Positions 53,712 to 62,773 of a stretch of DNA of 64,000 nucleotides are shown piece by piece; positions within the stretch are counted from its first letter, which is position 1, and every line of letters begins with the position of its first letter. The position numbers and the translations under genes are program-made. Below the pieces are notes generated by a model. It saw only the letters and a program-made list of their open reading frames with translations. It was not told the DNA's origin and ran no database searches. Source of the DNA: Myroides fluvii (GTDB lineage: Bacteria > Bacteroidota > Bacteroidia > Flavobacteriales > Flavobacteriaceae); assembly GCF_009792295.1 (NCBI RefSeq), contig NZ_CP039934.1, forward strand, positions 326,001-390,000, given 5' to 3'.

Positions 53712-55220
53712 TTATTCTATTGTATTTTCTTCTTCTTTTACCTCGTGTTTCTTAACAAATAATCCCTTAAAAAAATCTCCAATTGTCGAAAAGAATCCCA
53801 AGAAATTTACTTCTCCATTATCACGTGTTGCTTTCAAGGTTAAAAAGATAGCTAAAGGCGTAAGTACCATAGCTCCTGCCCATGCTCCTAGAATAGGTTG
53901 TATTCCATCTTCTTGCGCCAACTTCTTTCCAAATGTATTAACAAAGTGATACAGAATAAAAATGATCACCGCAAAGACAATAGGCAATCCCAATCCTCCT
54001 TTTCGAATGATAGCTCCCAAAGGCGCACCAATAAAATACATTAAAAAACAAGAATAAGCAATGACGAACTTTTCATACAACGCTAAGTAGTGATCGTTTA
54101 ATTTCTTGATTTGCCCTAATGAAGCAACGTCATTTGACTCTGTATTAAACACAATGTTATTGGTATAATCAATGGATGATTGTAAAATCCTCGCTTGCAA
54201 TGGCTCCGAAAATTGAGCTAAAGCATCTCCTTTCAAATCCATTTCCTTTTCTCGAACTGAATCTTTTTGAGCCTCTTTAATCGTTCCAGCGTTCGTTTTT
54301 TTAGAATTATATGGATTGTATATACCGTTATAACGAAGCAACATATTTTCCATATTCGATTTTGTATCACTTGCTAAAGTGGTTTCTAAAGAATCAATCG
54401 TATAGGTTAATTCTCGAATATTCAACATGTGATAGGTATTCTTAATTTCTTCCCTTTCGCCTCCTTCATCTTGTAAAGCACTCAAATCGATATTCATGGT
54501 GTACTTTTCAAAAGCAACCTTTGTAAAAGGTTTTCTGCTCATTTGAGAGGTCGACTTAGGCACCACATCCTCATAGTAATTCCCATCAAATAAATGCAAT
54601 TGCAAAATACTAGAAGAATTATCTGATTCCAATTCACCATCCACAGAACGGATAACTGCTTTATTATCATAACCAGAGGCTGACTTGATATGCATGGTTA
54701 CATTTTCCAAATACTGCCCTTTTTCCCCAGTTTTCTTATCTACTTTGATATTAATGGCTCCTACATCATTAAACTGGCCTGCAGCAATAGCCATCGCCGG
54801 TTTCGTTTGCAAGATCTCTTTTCGCATATTGATAAAGCGATATTCCGCCTTTGGAATCACATCATTGGCAAACCAAAATGAAATCAAAGCCAATACAGCA
54901 ATAAATATAGATAGCGGTTGCATCGCTCTTTTCAAAGAAATTCCCGATGCTTTCATTGCGGCAAATTCATAATGCTCAGCAAAGTTTCCAAAAGTCATAA
55001 TCGATGCCAATAAAACCGAAAGAGGTAAAACCAATGGAATCATCTTAGGCGAATAAAACAACAAAAACTGCACGATGATAAAGAAATCTAAATCCTTACC
55101 TGCTAATTCAGTGATAAACAACCAAATACCCTGTAAGATAAAGATAAAATAAAGAATGATAAACACTGTAAACAGCGTTGATACAAAAGAGGTTAGTATA
55201 TAGCGATCAAGTATTTTCAC
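53712..55220 (-). CDS. LptF/LptG-family permease (YjgP/YjgQ)
   Basis: 502 residues. The N-terminus MKILDRYILTSF and TM block (about 12-125, including MIPLVLPLSVLLASIMTFG and AMKASGISLKRAM) are typical of LptG/LptF. A large periplasmic beta-domain (about 130-370) is followed by three C-terminal TM helices (about 375-470). These permeases move lipopolysaccharide from the inner membrane to the outer membrane with LptB. It is immediately downstream of a LolA-like gene (9 bases) and so likely in one envelope-biogenesis operon with ftsK. Confidence 0.88.
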   Translation of the reverse strand: MKILDRYILTSFVSTLFTVFIILYFIFILQGIWLFITELAGKDLDFFIIVQFLLFYSPKMIPLVLPLSVLLASIMTFGNFAEHYEFAAMKASGISLKRAMQPLSIFIAVLALISFWFANDVIPKAEYRFINMRKEILQTKPAMAIAAGQFNDVGAINIKVDKKTGEKGQYLENVTMHIKSASGYDNKAVIRSVDGELESDNSSSILQLHLFDGNYYEDVVPKSTSQMSRKPFTKVAFEKYTMNIDLSALQDEGGEREEIKNTYHMLNIRELTYTIDSLETTLASDTKSNMENMLLRYNGIYNPYNSKKTNAGTIKEAQKDSVREKEMDLKGDALAQFSEPLQARILQSSIDYTNNIVFNTESNDVASLGQIKKLNDHYLALYEKFVIAYSCFLMYFIGAPLGAIIRKGGLGLPIVFAVIIFILYHFVNTFGKKLAQEDGIQPILGAWAGAMVLTPLAIFLTLKATRDNGEVNFLGFFSTIGDFFKGLFVKKHEVKEEENTIE

Positions 55221-55229
55221 GAAGTGGAA

Positions 55230-55874
55230 TTAATCTATGTTATTGATGTAATAAGTTGAATAATCTGCGCTTGTAAAGGTAAAATGATTTTTCGACATAG
55301 TTTGGTTAGTTTTAAAAGATTTAACCGTCAAGACTGACTTCGAACCATTTTTATTTACTTGAATTTTGGTATAGATCTGTTTTGTTTCGTGATCCACTCC
55401 AACTAAAACCTCCTTAATCCCAGACTTCTTATCAAGGGGAATCAATTTAATGTATTGGATTTGCTTGCCTTTGATGTTTTGCAAAATATCCCACTGCAAA
55501 TCATAGCCTTCTTTATAGAAGGTCAATATTTGCAAAGGCAAGGCATTGTCTATTTTCTTGGGATCGTATTTTGAAACTGTTACTTCTTTATCCTCATCGC
55601 TAATAGTATAGATCTTCTTACCGTCGAAAATACGCGTCATATCCATGAATGTCAAGCGATACAAATTTTCTTTCAAATCAATATGTCCATCTGTTTCTTG
55701 ATTGATATCCCCCGATTTTGCATCAAGCTGAGCGTAGTGAAAATCAATAGAAATAGTCGAATAACTCGCTATTTTCTTATTTACTTCATCCAAATAATTT
55801 CTCGCGCGTTGACTACTTTGCCCATACGTTAATGCTGTACTACACACCAATAAAAGAAATACTATTTTTTTCAT
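55230..55874 (-). CDS. LolA-like outer-membrane lipoprotein carrier protein
   Basis: 214 residues. A signal peptide (KIVFLLLVCSTALTYGQSSQ) is followed by a LolA-type unclosed beta-barrel (YSTISIDFHYAQL, GHIDLKENLYRLTFMDMTR, DGKKIYTISDEDKEVTVSKY, LIPLDKKSGIKEVLVGVD). LolA ferries lipoproteins across the periplasm. It sits between ftsK (17 bases upstream) and an LptF/G-type permease gene (9 bases downstream) on the same strand. Confidence 0.82.
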   Translation of the reverse strand: MKKIVFLLLVCSTALTYGQSSQRARNYLDEVNKKIASYSTISIDFHYAQLDAKSGDINQETDGHIDLKENLYRLTFMDMTRIFDGKKIYTISDEDKEVTVSKYDPKKIDNALPLQILTFYKEGYDLQWDILQNIKGKQIQYIKLIPLDKKSGIKEVLVGVDHETKQIYTKIQVNKNGSKSVLTVKSFKTNQTMSKNHFTFTSADYSTYYINNID

Positions 55875-55891
55875 GATTACTCTTAATTTTC

Positions 55892-58408
55892 TTAGTTAAA
55901 TAAGTCATTTTGTTCTTCTTGGAAAAAGTGATCCAAAGCTACTAAATCGGGAATTAGCACACTACGCGCTTTACTTCCTTCAAATGGTCCTACAATACCC
56001 GCTGCTTCCAATTGATCAATAATTCTCCCTGCTCGATTATACCCTAATTTTAATTTACGCTGCAACAGAGAAGCAGAGCCTTGTTGAGCTGTAACAATAA
56101 TTTCCGCGGCTTCTCTAAATAGGGAATCTCGCTCACTAATATCCATATCTAAGGCAGATAAATTTCCTTCCTCTCCTACATATTCTGGCAACAAATAAGC
56201 ATCTGGATACGCTTTTTGCCCACCAATATATTCTGTAACTTTTTCCACTTCTGGTGTATCAACAAAAGCACATTGCACGCGAACCAAGTCATTTCCTTGC
56301 GTATAGAGTAAATCTCCTCGTCCTATTAATTGATCAGCCCCTTGCTGATCGAGAATCGTACGAGAGTCAATTTTAGACGTTACGCGAAACGCAATTCTAG
56401 CAGGAAAGTTCGCCTTAATAATTCCTGTAATGACATTTACAGATGGGCGTTGAGTTGCAATAATTAAGTGTATTCCAATGGCACGAGCTAATTGTGCTAA
56501 ACGCGCAATTGGTGTTTCCACATCCTTACCTGCTGTCATAATCAAATCCGCAAATTCGTCAATCACTAATACAATATAAGGTAAGAAACGATGCCCATTT
56601 TCAGGATTTAAACGTCTTTGTTTAAATTTTTCATTGTATTCCTTGATATTGCGAACCATCGCATCTTTCAACAAACTATAGCGGTTATCCATCTCAATAC
56701 AAAGTGAATTTAACGTATTGATAACCTTTGTATTATCAGTAATAATAGCTTCTTCAGCATCTGGTAATTTCGCTAAATAATGGCGTTCAATTTTGTTGAA
56801 CAGCGTCAGCTCAACCTTTTTCGGATCCACCAAAACAAACTTCACCTCTGCGGGATGTTTCTTGTACAACAAAGAAGTTAATAAAGCATTTAACCCCACC
56901 GATTTACCCTGTCCTGTTGCTCCAGCCATCAACAAGTGAGGCATTTTTGCTAAATCGACCACAAAAGTCTCATTAGAAATGGTTTTCCCCAATGCAACAG
57001 GTAATTCCATTTCAGCACTTTGGAACTTTGGAGAACCAATTACACTGCGCATGGATACAGTCGACGGACTTGTATTTGGAACCTCAATACCGATGGTTCC
57101 TTTTCCTGGAATAGGAGCAATGATACGAATTCCCAAAGCGGCCAAAGACAAAGCAATATCATCTTCTAAATTCTTAATCTTCGATATGCGAACACCTGCT
57201 TCTGGTACAATTTCATACAGCGTTACCGTCGGTCCTACTGTAGCTTTAATTTGCGCAATATCAATCTTGTAATTTCGCAGGGTTTCTACGATTCTATTTT
57301 TATTTTCTTCTAATTCTTCTTGATTAATTGTAATACTTCCCGTTCCATAATCCTTTAATAAATCAATAGAAGGAAATTGATAATTAGACAACTCTAAAGT
57401 CGGGTCAAATTCTCCAAAGTCCTGCACCAATTGCGCTGCCAAGTTCTCTTCTACTGTTCCTTCCTCTTTTATAGCCTCAATAACGAACTCTTCCGTAGAA
57501 CTAGGTTTAAGTTCTTCCTCATTTTTGGTTAATTCGCTTTCCTTTTTGAGGGGTAAATTTAATTCCGAACTATGCCCTATTGTTGGTTTAATACTCTTGT
57601 GGTCAATAGCAAAAGCGGATGGCTGCTCTTCTTTAGAACGGCTATCTTGTTCTGACGGAACTATTGCCTTGACTTGCTCCTCTTGTGGGACAACTTCTTT
57701 TTTAGCTGCTGGTACAGCTGTTTCTTGCTGAACAACTGACGCAACTGGAGGTATCTCCTGATCAAAAGATGCGTCATCTAACTTCTTGCCTGGCGCCAAT
57801 GTAGAAAACTTGGCTGGCATCGTGGCTATAAAATCTCTAATTTTAGTTGGTGATAATTTATAGCGAAACAAAAAGAATATCAGTGTAATAAAGCTGATTA
57901 ATAATATAGCTCCAGCAGTACCTAAATAATCCGTTAAATACAGATTAATTTCATATCCTACTGTTCCTCCCAAAAGTGGATTTGACTCCCAAAAAAAACC
58001 CAAGAATCCCCCTAATAAAATCATCGAGGTAAGATCCCAAAAAACAATTTTTTTAATTCGTCTAGAAGCAATCCCGAAAAAAGCATATACTCCTGTGTGA
58101 ACCAATAATTTGGCAAAGAAAAAAGAAGCTAATCCAAATCCTTGATAAATAAAAACATGCCCTAAATAAGCACCTAATTTTCCTAACCAGTTGTTGACTT
58201 CTAATTCCCTATTACTCACATCGATTAAATTACTCTGATCTTCTATTCCTGAAATAAAATAAGAAACAAAACTCAGTGTAAGGGAAATCCCCATAATAAT
58301 CAATAAGATAGAAAATAGAAAACGCGAGTTCTTTAAAATCGCTGTATCGTATTTTTTCTGTTCAAGTGGAGTTGGTTTTTTCTTTGTTGATTTATTTTCT
58401 TTTTCCAT
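55892..58408 (-). CDS. ftsK: DNA translocase FtsK
   Basis: 838 residues. The N-terminal membrane part has about four TM helices (25-185), a variable linker runs to about 345, and the motor follows (alpha/beta domains), with Walker A GATGQGKS near residue 497 and LIIATQRPSVNVITG and RGDLLYTQGND motifs. The C-terminal gamma winged-helix domain (about 770-830) reads the polar DNA motifs. It pumps chromosome ends during division and activates XerCD at dif; a xerD gene is at 27.1 kb. First gene of the LolA-LptF/G run. Confidence 0.95.
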   Translation of the reverse strand: MEKENKSTKKKPTPLEQKKYDTAILKNSRFLFSILLIIMGISLTLSFVSYFISGIEDQSNLIDVSNRELEVNNWLGKLGAYLGHVFIYQGFGLASFFFAKLLVHTGVYAFFGIASRRIKKIVFWDLTSMILLGGFLGFFWESNPLLGGTVGYEINLYLTDYLGTAGAILLISFITLIFFLFRYKLSPTKIRDFIATMPAKFSTLAPGKKLDDASFDQEIPPVASVVQQETAVPAAKKEVVPQEEQVKAIVPSEQDSRSKEEQPSAFAIDHKSIKPTIGHSSELNLPLKKESELTKNEEELKPSSTEEFVIEAIKEEGTVEENLAAQLVQDFGEFDPTLELSNYQFPSIDLLKDYGTGSITINQEELEENKNRIVETLRNYKIDIAQIKATVGPTVTLYEIVPEAGVRISKIKNLEDDIALSLAALGIRIIAPIPGKGTIGIEVPNTSPSTVSMRSVIGSPKFQSAEMELPVALGKTISNETFVVDLAKMPHLLMAGATGQGKSVGLNALLTSLLYKKHPAEVKFVLVDPKKVELTLFNKIERHYLAKLPDAEEAIITDNTKVINTLNSLCIEMDNRYSLLKDAMVRNIKEYNEKFKQRRLNPENGHRFLPYIVLVIDEFADLIMTAGKDVETPIARLAQLARAIGIHLIIATQRPSVNVITGIIKANFPARIAFRVTSKIDSRTILDQQGADQLIGRGDLLYTQGNDLVRVQCAFVDTPEVEKVTEYIGGQKAYPDAYLLPEYVGEEGNLSALDMDISERDSLFREAAEIIVTAQQGSASLLQRKLKLGYNRAGRIIDQLEAAGIVGPFEGSKARSVLIPDLVALDHFFQEEQNDLFN

Positions 58409-58551
58409 TTATACCTTGCAATTGATAAGATAGGCTTTTACAGTTTGTTCACTCATGTAATAAAGTAAAAGATATCTTTAAAAAAATGAATTCCATTTAA
58501 ATGAACTACTTTTTTAAAAATATCTTTTTACACGATTGAAGTTAGTGCTGC

Positions 58552-59049
58552 TTATAAAGCAGTCAAAGCTAATTCATAATTTGGTTCATCTGCTGTTTCG
58601 GCAACTTGTTCTGTATAAACAACTTTTCCTTCCTCATTAATCACAACGATGGAACGCGATAATAAACCTGTTAGAGGTCCGTCTGTAAATGTCAATCCAT
58701 ACGTCTGACCAAATGCTCCCGATCTAAAATCGGACAACATCACAACATTATCAATACCTTCAGCACCACAAAAACGAGTTTGAGCAAAGGGTAAATCTTT
58801 AGAAATACACAAGACTACTGTATTTGCTAATTGCGCTGCTTTTTGATTAAACGTGCGGACAGATGTTGCACATGTTGGCGTATCTACACTAGGAAAAATA
58901 TTTAAAACAATCTTTTTACCTGCGAAATCCGCCATTGTTTTTGTAGCTAAATCGACTCCAACTAATTCAAAATTAGGAGCTACCACACCTACACTAGGTA
59001 ATTCACCTAGGGTGTGAAATGGATTATTTTTTAATGTAACTGTTGCCAT
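58552..59049 (-). CDS. tpx: thiol peroxidase (atypical 2-Cys peroxiredoxin)
   Basis: 165 residues. Peroxidatic Cys60 in FPSVDTPTCATSVRTFN and resolving Cys94 in RFCGAEGID give the Tpx arrangement. It reduces lipid and hydrogen peroxides using thioredoxin; trxB is at 33.1 kb. Own -7 box, no partner gene. Confidence 0.95.
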   Translation of the reverse strand: MATVTLKNNPFHTLGELPSVGVVAPNFELVGVDLATKTMADFAGKKIVLNIFPSVDTPTCATSVRTFNQKAAQLANTVVLCISKDLPFAQTRFCGAEGIDNVVMLSDFRSGAFGQTYGLTFTDGPLTGLLSRSIVVINEEGKVVYTEQVAETADEPNYELALTAL

Positions 59050-59069
59050 ACCTTACTTTTTTATTCAAA

Positions 59070-59077
59070 CAAAAATA
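59070..59077 (-). promoter_or_regulatory. TAnnTTTG -7 box for tpx
   Basis: TATTTTTG on the minus strand, 20 bases upstream of the tpx ATG. Confidence 0.55.
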
Positions 59078-59263
59078 AGAAAAAATGCCCAACTTTTTGA
59101 TTTAATTGTTGCGAAGTCTTATCGCAAATCATCCTATCCATTAGGATAAATGTAGACAAGCGTATACGCACACTAAATTGAGACTTTCTTCTTCTCGCTT
59201 TTTTGTTTTTTCATTTTTTATTTGATTCGCGATAAAAGAGAATATCCTCGCAGCTTATAAAAT

Positions 59264-60736
59264 TCACAACTGCCCTTTTACCCCTTGCAATTCAAAACCT
59301 TCAATAATTTTTTTGAGCAATAACACTGCTTGTTCTAGCTCAGTCTCGTTCATGGAGGCAAACCCAAAGCGAAATGCATTTAATTCAATAGCAGACCGTC
59401 TAATTGCAAGTTGAGGATGCTGGACCAAATATTCCACTAGTCCCTCTTTTTTTAATACAATCCAAATGGCCATTCCTCCAGAAGGAAGACTATAAGATAC
59501 CTGAGACTTTAAGTGTTCTTGTAACAAATGATCTAAATAATCCCGACGGGAAAAATAACATTTTTTTGCTTTTTTAATATGCCGTTTTAATTCTCCCATT
59601 CTTATCAACTCCGCCAATGCATTTTGCATATAACCGTCCACCCCCACATCAATTAATTTGCGCAAAGCCACCCCTTGCTCAATAAAATTAAATGGAGCTA
59701 CCATAAACCCTATGCGGATAGAGGGATCCAACAATTTTGAAAAGGATCCAATATAAATAATATTCCCCTGATGTGGACTACTCGCTAAAGGCAAATATGG
59801 GGAAGACGCATAGTGATAATCGTAATCATAATCATCTTCTATAATCGCAAAAGCGTATTGTTGAGACAACTTAAGCAACGCTATTCTCCTTTCGATGCTC
59901 ATCGTGACCGTCGTAGGATAATGATGATGAGGAATGACATAAATTGCTTTAATTGCCTTTTGTTGACAAATGGCTTGTATCTCTTCAACAAGTAAACCAC
60001 TCTTGTCTACTCCCACTTCCACTACTGTTGCTCCTGTCTGTTCAAACACTTGGGTTGCCTTGCTATAATTAGGCTTTCCTACCACAACAACATCTCCTTT
60101 TGCCAATAGTAATTGTGCAGCCAAATAAATACTCATCTGTGCCCCATGGGTAATCAAAAGGTGTTCTTTTTCTATATTTAATCCGCGTGTCTCTGATAAA
60201 TAACTCGCTAAAACTTCACGCAACTTTAAACTGCCTTGGGCACTTCCAAAAGTTGCATTGCGGATGCTGTGCTTCTTAGAGGTATAAGAACGGTAAATCT
60301 TGAGTAAATCATCTATAGGTGAAAGGCGCACATCTGGAAATCCATCATCTATAATTACTTCAGGTAATTGCGCATTTGATTTTACCTTAGGAACGACTAT
60401 TTGCTTAAAAGGCAATTGAAACAAAGCTCGATAAGCGGATTCATTTACCTCGTCCATCCACTTTTTGGGTTTCAAATTGGGAATCTTAGCAGAAACAGCA
60501 ACATACTTTCTGGGAACAGAAACAACCCAATCTTGTGCTTCTAACTCATCATAAGCCGCTACAATCGTTTTGCGATGTACTTCGAGTAACTTCGACAAAT
60601 CTCTTGTACTTGGCAAATGTGTATTTGCTTTAATAATCCCTTGACTAATCGCATTAATAAAAGCAATGGCAATCTGTCGATAAATAGGTACTTTACTTTC
60701 TCTATCAATGGTGATGATTCTCTCAAATGGCAACAT
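59264..60736 (-). CDS. MocR/PdxR-type GntR regulator with aminotransferase domain
   Basis: 490 residues. The N-terminal GntR winged helix (about 12-80: VPIYRQIAIAFINAI, LPSTRDLSKLLEVHRKT) is fused to a fold-type I aminotransferase-like domain. The PLP lysine is Lys334 in GSFSKLLDPSIRIGF; FGSAQGSLKLREVLASYL and IIEDDYDYDYHY are typical. MocR-family proteins bind PLP and control PLP synthesis or GABA-type genes. It is divergent from a GNAT gene with a repeat-rich intergenic region, suggesting it controls that gene and itself. The exact regulon is not known. Confidence 0.9.
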   Translation of the reverse strand: MLPFERIITIDRESKVPIYRQIAIAFINAISQGIIKANTHLPSTRDLSKLLEVHRKTIVAAYDELEAQDWVVSVPRKYVAVSAKIPNLKPKKWMDEVNESAYRALFQLPFKQIVVPKVKSNAQLPEVIIDDGFPDVRLSPIDDLLKIYRSYTSKKHSIRNATFGSAQGSLKLREVLASYLSETRGLNIEKEHLLITHGAQMSIYLAAQLLLAKGDVVVVGKPNYSKATQVFEQTGATVVEVGVDKSGLLVEEIQAICQQKAIKAIYVIPHHHYPTTVTMSIERRIALLKLSQQYAFAIIEDDYDYDYHYASSPYLPLASSPHQGNIIYIGSFSKLLDPSIRIGFMVAPFNFIEQGVALRKLIDVGVDGYMQNALAELIRMGELKRHIKKAKKCYFSRRDYLDHLLQEHLKSQVSYSLPSGGMAIWIVLKKEGLVEYLVQHPQLAIRRSAIELNAFRFGFASMNETELEQAVLLLKKIIEGFELQGVKGQL

Positions 60737-60738
60737 AT

Positions 60739-60780
60739 TGGACTACTAATTATAACTTAACTGGACCACAAAGATAGTCC
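60739..60780. promoter_or_regulatory. candidate MocR operator: direct repeat TGGACyAC plus inverted GGACTA
   Basis: TGGACTAC (60739-60746) and TGGACCAC (60762-60769) are in direct orientation 23 bases apart; a third half-site TAGTCC (60775-60780) is inverted. The sites lie between the divergent starts and overlap the minus-strand -7 box. Confidence 0.5.
60769..60776 (-). promoter_or_regulatory. TAnnTTTG -7 box for the MocR gene
   Basis: TATCTTTG on the minus strand, 32 bases upstream of the ATG at 60736, overlapping the candidate operator. Confidence 0.55.
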
Positions 60781-60790
60781 TTATCTCTTA

Positions 60791-60798
60791 TACTTTTG
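60791..60798 (+). promoter_or_regulatory. TAnnTTTG -7 box for the GNAT gene
   Basis: TACTTTTG, 20 bases before the ATG at 60819. Confidence 0.5.
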
Positions 60799-60818
60799 TC
60801 TCGTAAAATAAAATAAAG

Positions 60819-61265
60819 ATGAACTACACAATTAAAAAAGCAACATTAGAAGATTTAAAAGAAGCGTCTGAATTATTTAATTTATACCGAATTTTTTATC
60901 GTCAAGAAACAAATCTACAAGGAAGTACAGCTTTCATCAAAGAGCGATTGCTCAATGGGGAATCTGATATTTTCTTAGCGATAATTGATGATAAACCAGT
61001 TGGTTTTGTTCAATTATACAAGCTTTTTCACTACATCAAATTACAAAAGCAATGGTTATTAAGTGACTTATTTGTACACCCAGATCACAGAGGAAAAGGG
61101 TTGTCAGTTGCTCTAATTAACCGCAGTAAACAATGGTGCGAGGAGACAGGAGCTTGTGGCTTAATGCTCGAAACCGAAAAAACGAACATCATAGGTAATA
61201 ATCTCTATCCGAAATGTGATTTTCAATACGATGGGGTGCATAACTACTATAATTGGTGGAAATAA
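60819..61265 (+). CDS. GNAT-family N-acetyltransferase
   Basis: 148 residues. The acetyl-CoA loop is visible in LSDLFVHPDHRGKGLSVALI (motif A), with the central strand FVQLYKLFHYIKLQKQW before it and the C-terminal IGNNLYPKCDFQYDG. The substrate is unknown. It is divergent from the MocR-type regulator and is its likely target, a common arrangement in this regulator family. It ends at a terminator hairpin. Confidence 0.88.
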   Translation: MNYTIKKATLEDLKEASELFNLYRIFYRQETNLQGSTAFIKERLLNGESDIFLAIIDDKPVGFVQLYKLFHYIKLQKQWLLSDLFVHPDHRGKGLSVALINRSKQWCEETGACGLMLETEKTNIIGNNLYPKCDFQYDGVHNYYNWWK

Positions 61266-61275
61266 GTCTAGTTTG

Positions 61276-61307
61276 TTGGCGGAGTTTCGGCTTCGCCAAT
61301 TTTGTTT
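61276..61307 (+). terminator. terminator of the GNAT gene
   Basis: TTGGCGGAG / CTTCGCCAA (one mismatch) with a six-base loop, then TTTTGTTTT. Confidence 0.75.
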
Positions 61308-61325
61308 TATCTTAATTTACAGATC

Positions 61326-62054
61326 ATGTTACACATTCAAGAAAACATAACGCACATTTTACAACGCATTGAAAAGGCATGCCTGGCCCATAATAGAGAC
61401 CCAAAAGAAGTAAAATTGCTATTAGCAACAAAAACAGTTCCCGCATCAAAAATTCGCCTGGCGCTAGAAACGGGTCAAACCCTAATTGCAGAAAACAAAA
61501 TACAAGAAATAAAGGAGAAGCATCCCGATCTGCTAGATTTAAAACCTATTAATCACTTTATTGGCCATCTCCAAACAAATAAGATCAAAGACATTTTAAA
61601 ATACGATGTATCCTGTATTCACTCGATAGACCGATTAGATTTAGCAACAAAATTACATCAACGCCTAACTTTGGAAAACAAAACCATGGATGTTCTAATT
61701 CAGGTAAACACCTCCAATGAAGAAAGTAAATTCGGCATTGCACCCGAGCATGCATTACAGCTTATTCAACAAGTTTCTGAACTCGACACACTACACATTA
61801 AAGGACTCATGACCATTGGTCTATTTAGCGCAGATGAAAATCAAATACGCCCCTGTTTTAGGTTACTTAAAAATATACAACAACAAGCACTTCAACTTAA
61901 TATCCCTCAAGTTGAAATGAGAGAATTGTCAATGGGAATGAGTGGCGATCTCGAGATCGCCATTGCAGAAGGAGCTACTATTGTACGCGTAGGTACTGCA
62001 ATATTTGGCGAACGAATTTATCCTGACAGCTACTACTGGAACGAAAACAAATAA
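61326..62054 (+). CDS. YggS-family PLP homeostasis protein
   Basis: 242 residues from the ATG at 61326; earlier in-frame codons run into the preceding terminator. Alanine-racemase-type barrel without the C-terminal domain. PLP lysine Lys36 in LLLATKTVPA; NHFIGHLQTNKIKD, SIDRLDLA, VNTSNEESKFGI, GLMTIG and LSMGMSGDLEIAIAEGATIVRVGTAIFG follow. These proteins keep free PLP in balance and have no known catalytic activity. The PLP link to the MocR-type regulator 600 bases away is notable. Confidence 0.94.
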   Translation: MLHIQENITHILQRIEKACLAHNRDPKEVKLLLATKTVPASKIRLALETGQTLIAENKIQEIKEKHPDLLDLKPINHFIGHLQTNKIKDILKYDVSCIHSIDRLDLATKLHQRLTLENKTMDVLIQVNTSNEESKFGIAPEHALQLIQQVSELDTLHIKGLMTIGLFSADENQIRPCFRLLKNIQQQALQLNIPQVEMRELSMGMSGDLEIAIAEGATIVRVGTAIFGERIYPDSYYWNENK

Positions 62055-62111
62055 CAAATACACATAGGGTTTGGCATAAATATTGTATTTTTAAATTTAA
62101 ACATACAAACA

Positions 62112-62741
62112 ATGAGAAAATACAATTTACAAACATTATTAGTGTTTTTTATGGTGACTATCGTTGGCATCACAGCTCAAGCACAGACGAAAAATTTTGG
62201 CAAAACAATTGGTGATCTAATGTATGAAATGACAGTAAATCAACCAAATACAGAAAAAATACAGCAAATTCTAGAAACCCTACACATGGACAACAAAGAA
62301 GTAAAAACAGGTCCACTGTCCTACAGCATCTTTGATGGATTTGATGGAGATAAAATGTATTACATTCCCTTTACCACTCCTGAAGAAAGTAGGTTTACAG
62401 TGGAACAATTAAAACGAGCGGATAAATATTACTTTGGCGCACAATTTTTATTAAAAAGTGAATACACGGTAGATGCCAAAAAACAAGTACAGTATAAAGA
62501 GGATAATTATGCATACAATACTAATTACAACGAATTAAGTCTGTATTGTACAACGCCTATGAAATACAAAAACGGCAGCGGAAATAATCCTGAATCTCCA
62601 TTATTAAGTTGCATTTATACAAATCCAACGAGTAAAAAGAGAATGATGTATTGGGTTGTATTTGAAAAACCGATTGGCGATACGCAAGGAAATACAATCA
62701 AAGAAATAAAATTTCAAAGCATAGAACTTTGGCAAAATTAA
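62112..62741 (+). CDS. secreted protein of unknown function
   Basis: 209 residues with a signal peptide (LLVFFMVTIVGITAQAQ). The mature protein is mixed alpha/beta, with many Lys and Tyr (KNGSGNNPESPLLSCIYTNP). I recognise no family or catalytic motif. It has its own unit between yggS and a terminator shared with the converging epimerase gene. Confidence 0.65.
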   Translation: MRKYNLQTLLVFFMVTIVGITAQAQTKNFGKTIGDLMYEMTVNQPNTEKIQQILETLHMDNKEVKTGPLSYSIFDGFDGDKMYYIPFTTPEESRFTVEQLKRADKYYFGAQFLLKSEYTVDAKKQVQYKEDNYAYNTNYNELSLYCTTPMKYKNGSGNNPESPLLSCIYTNPTSKKRMMYWVVFEKPIGDTQGNTIKEIKFQSIELWQN

Positions 62742-62773
62742 AAGAGGCTGTCTTTCCGGACAGCCTCTTTTTA
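62740..62773. terminator. bidirectional terminator
   Basis: AAAAGAGGCTGTC / GACAGCCTCTTTT with loop TTTCCG, overlapping the stop codons of both convergent genes. Confidence 0.9.
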
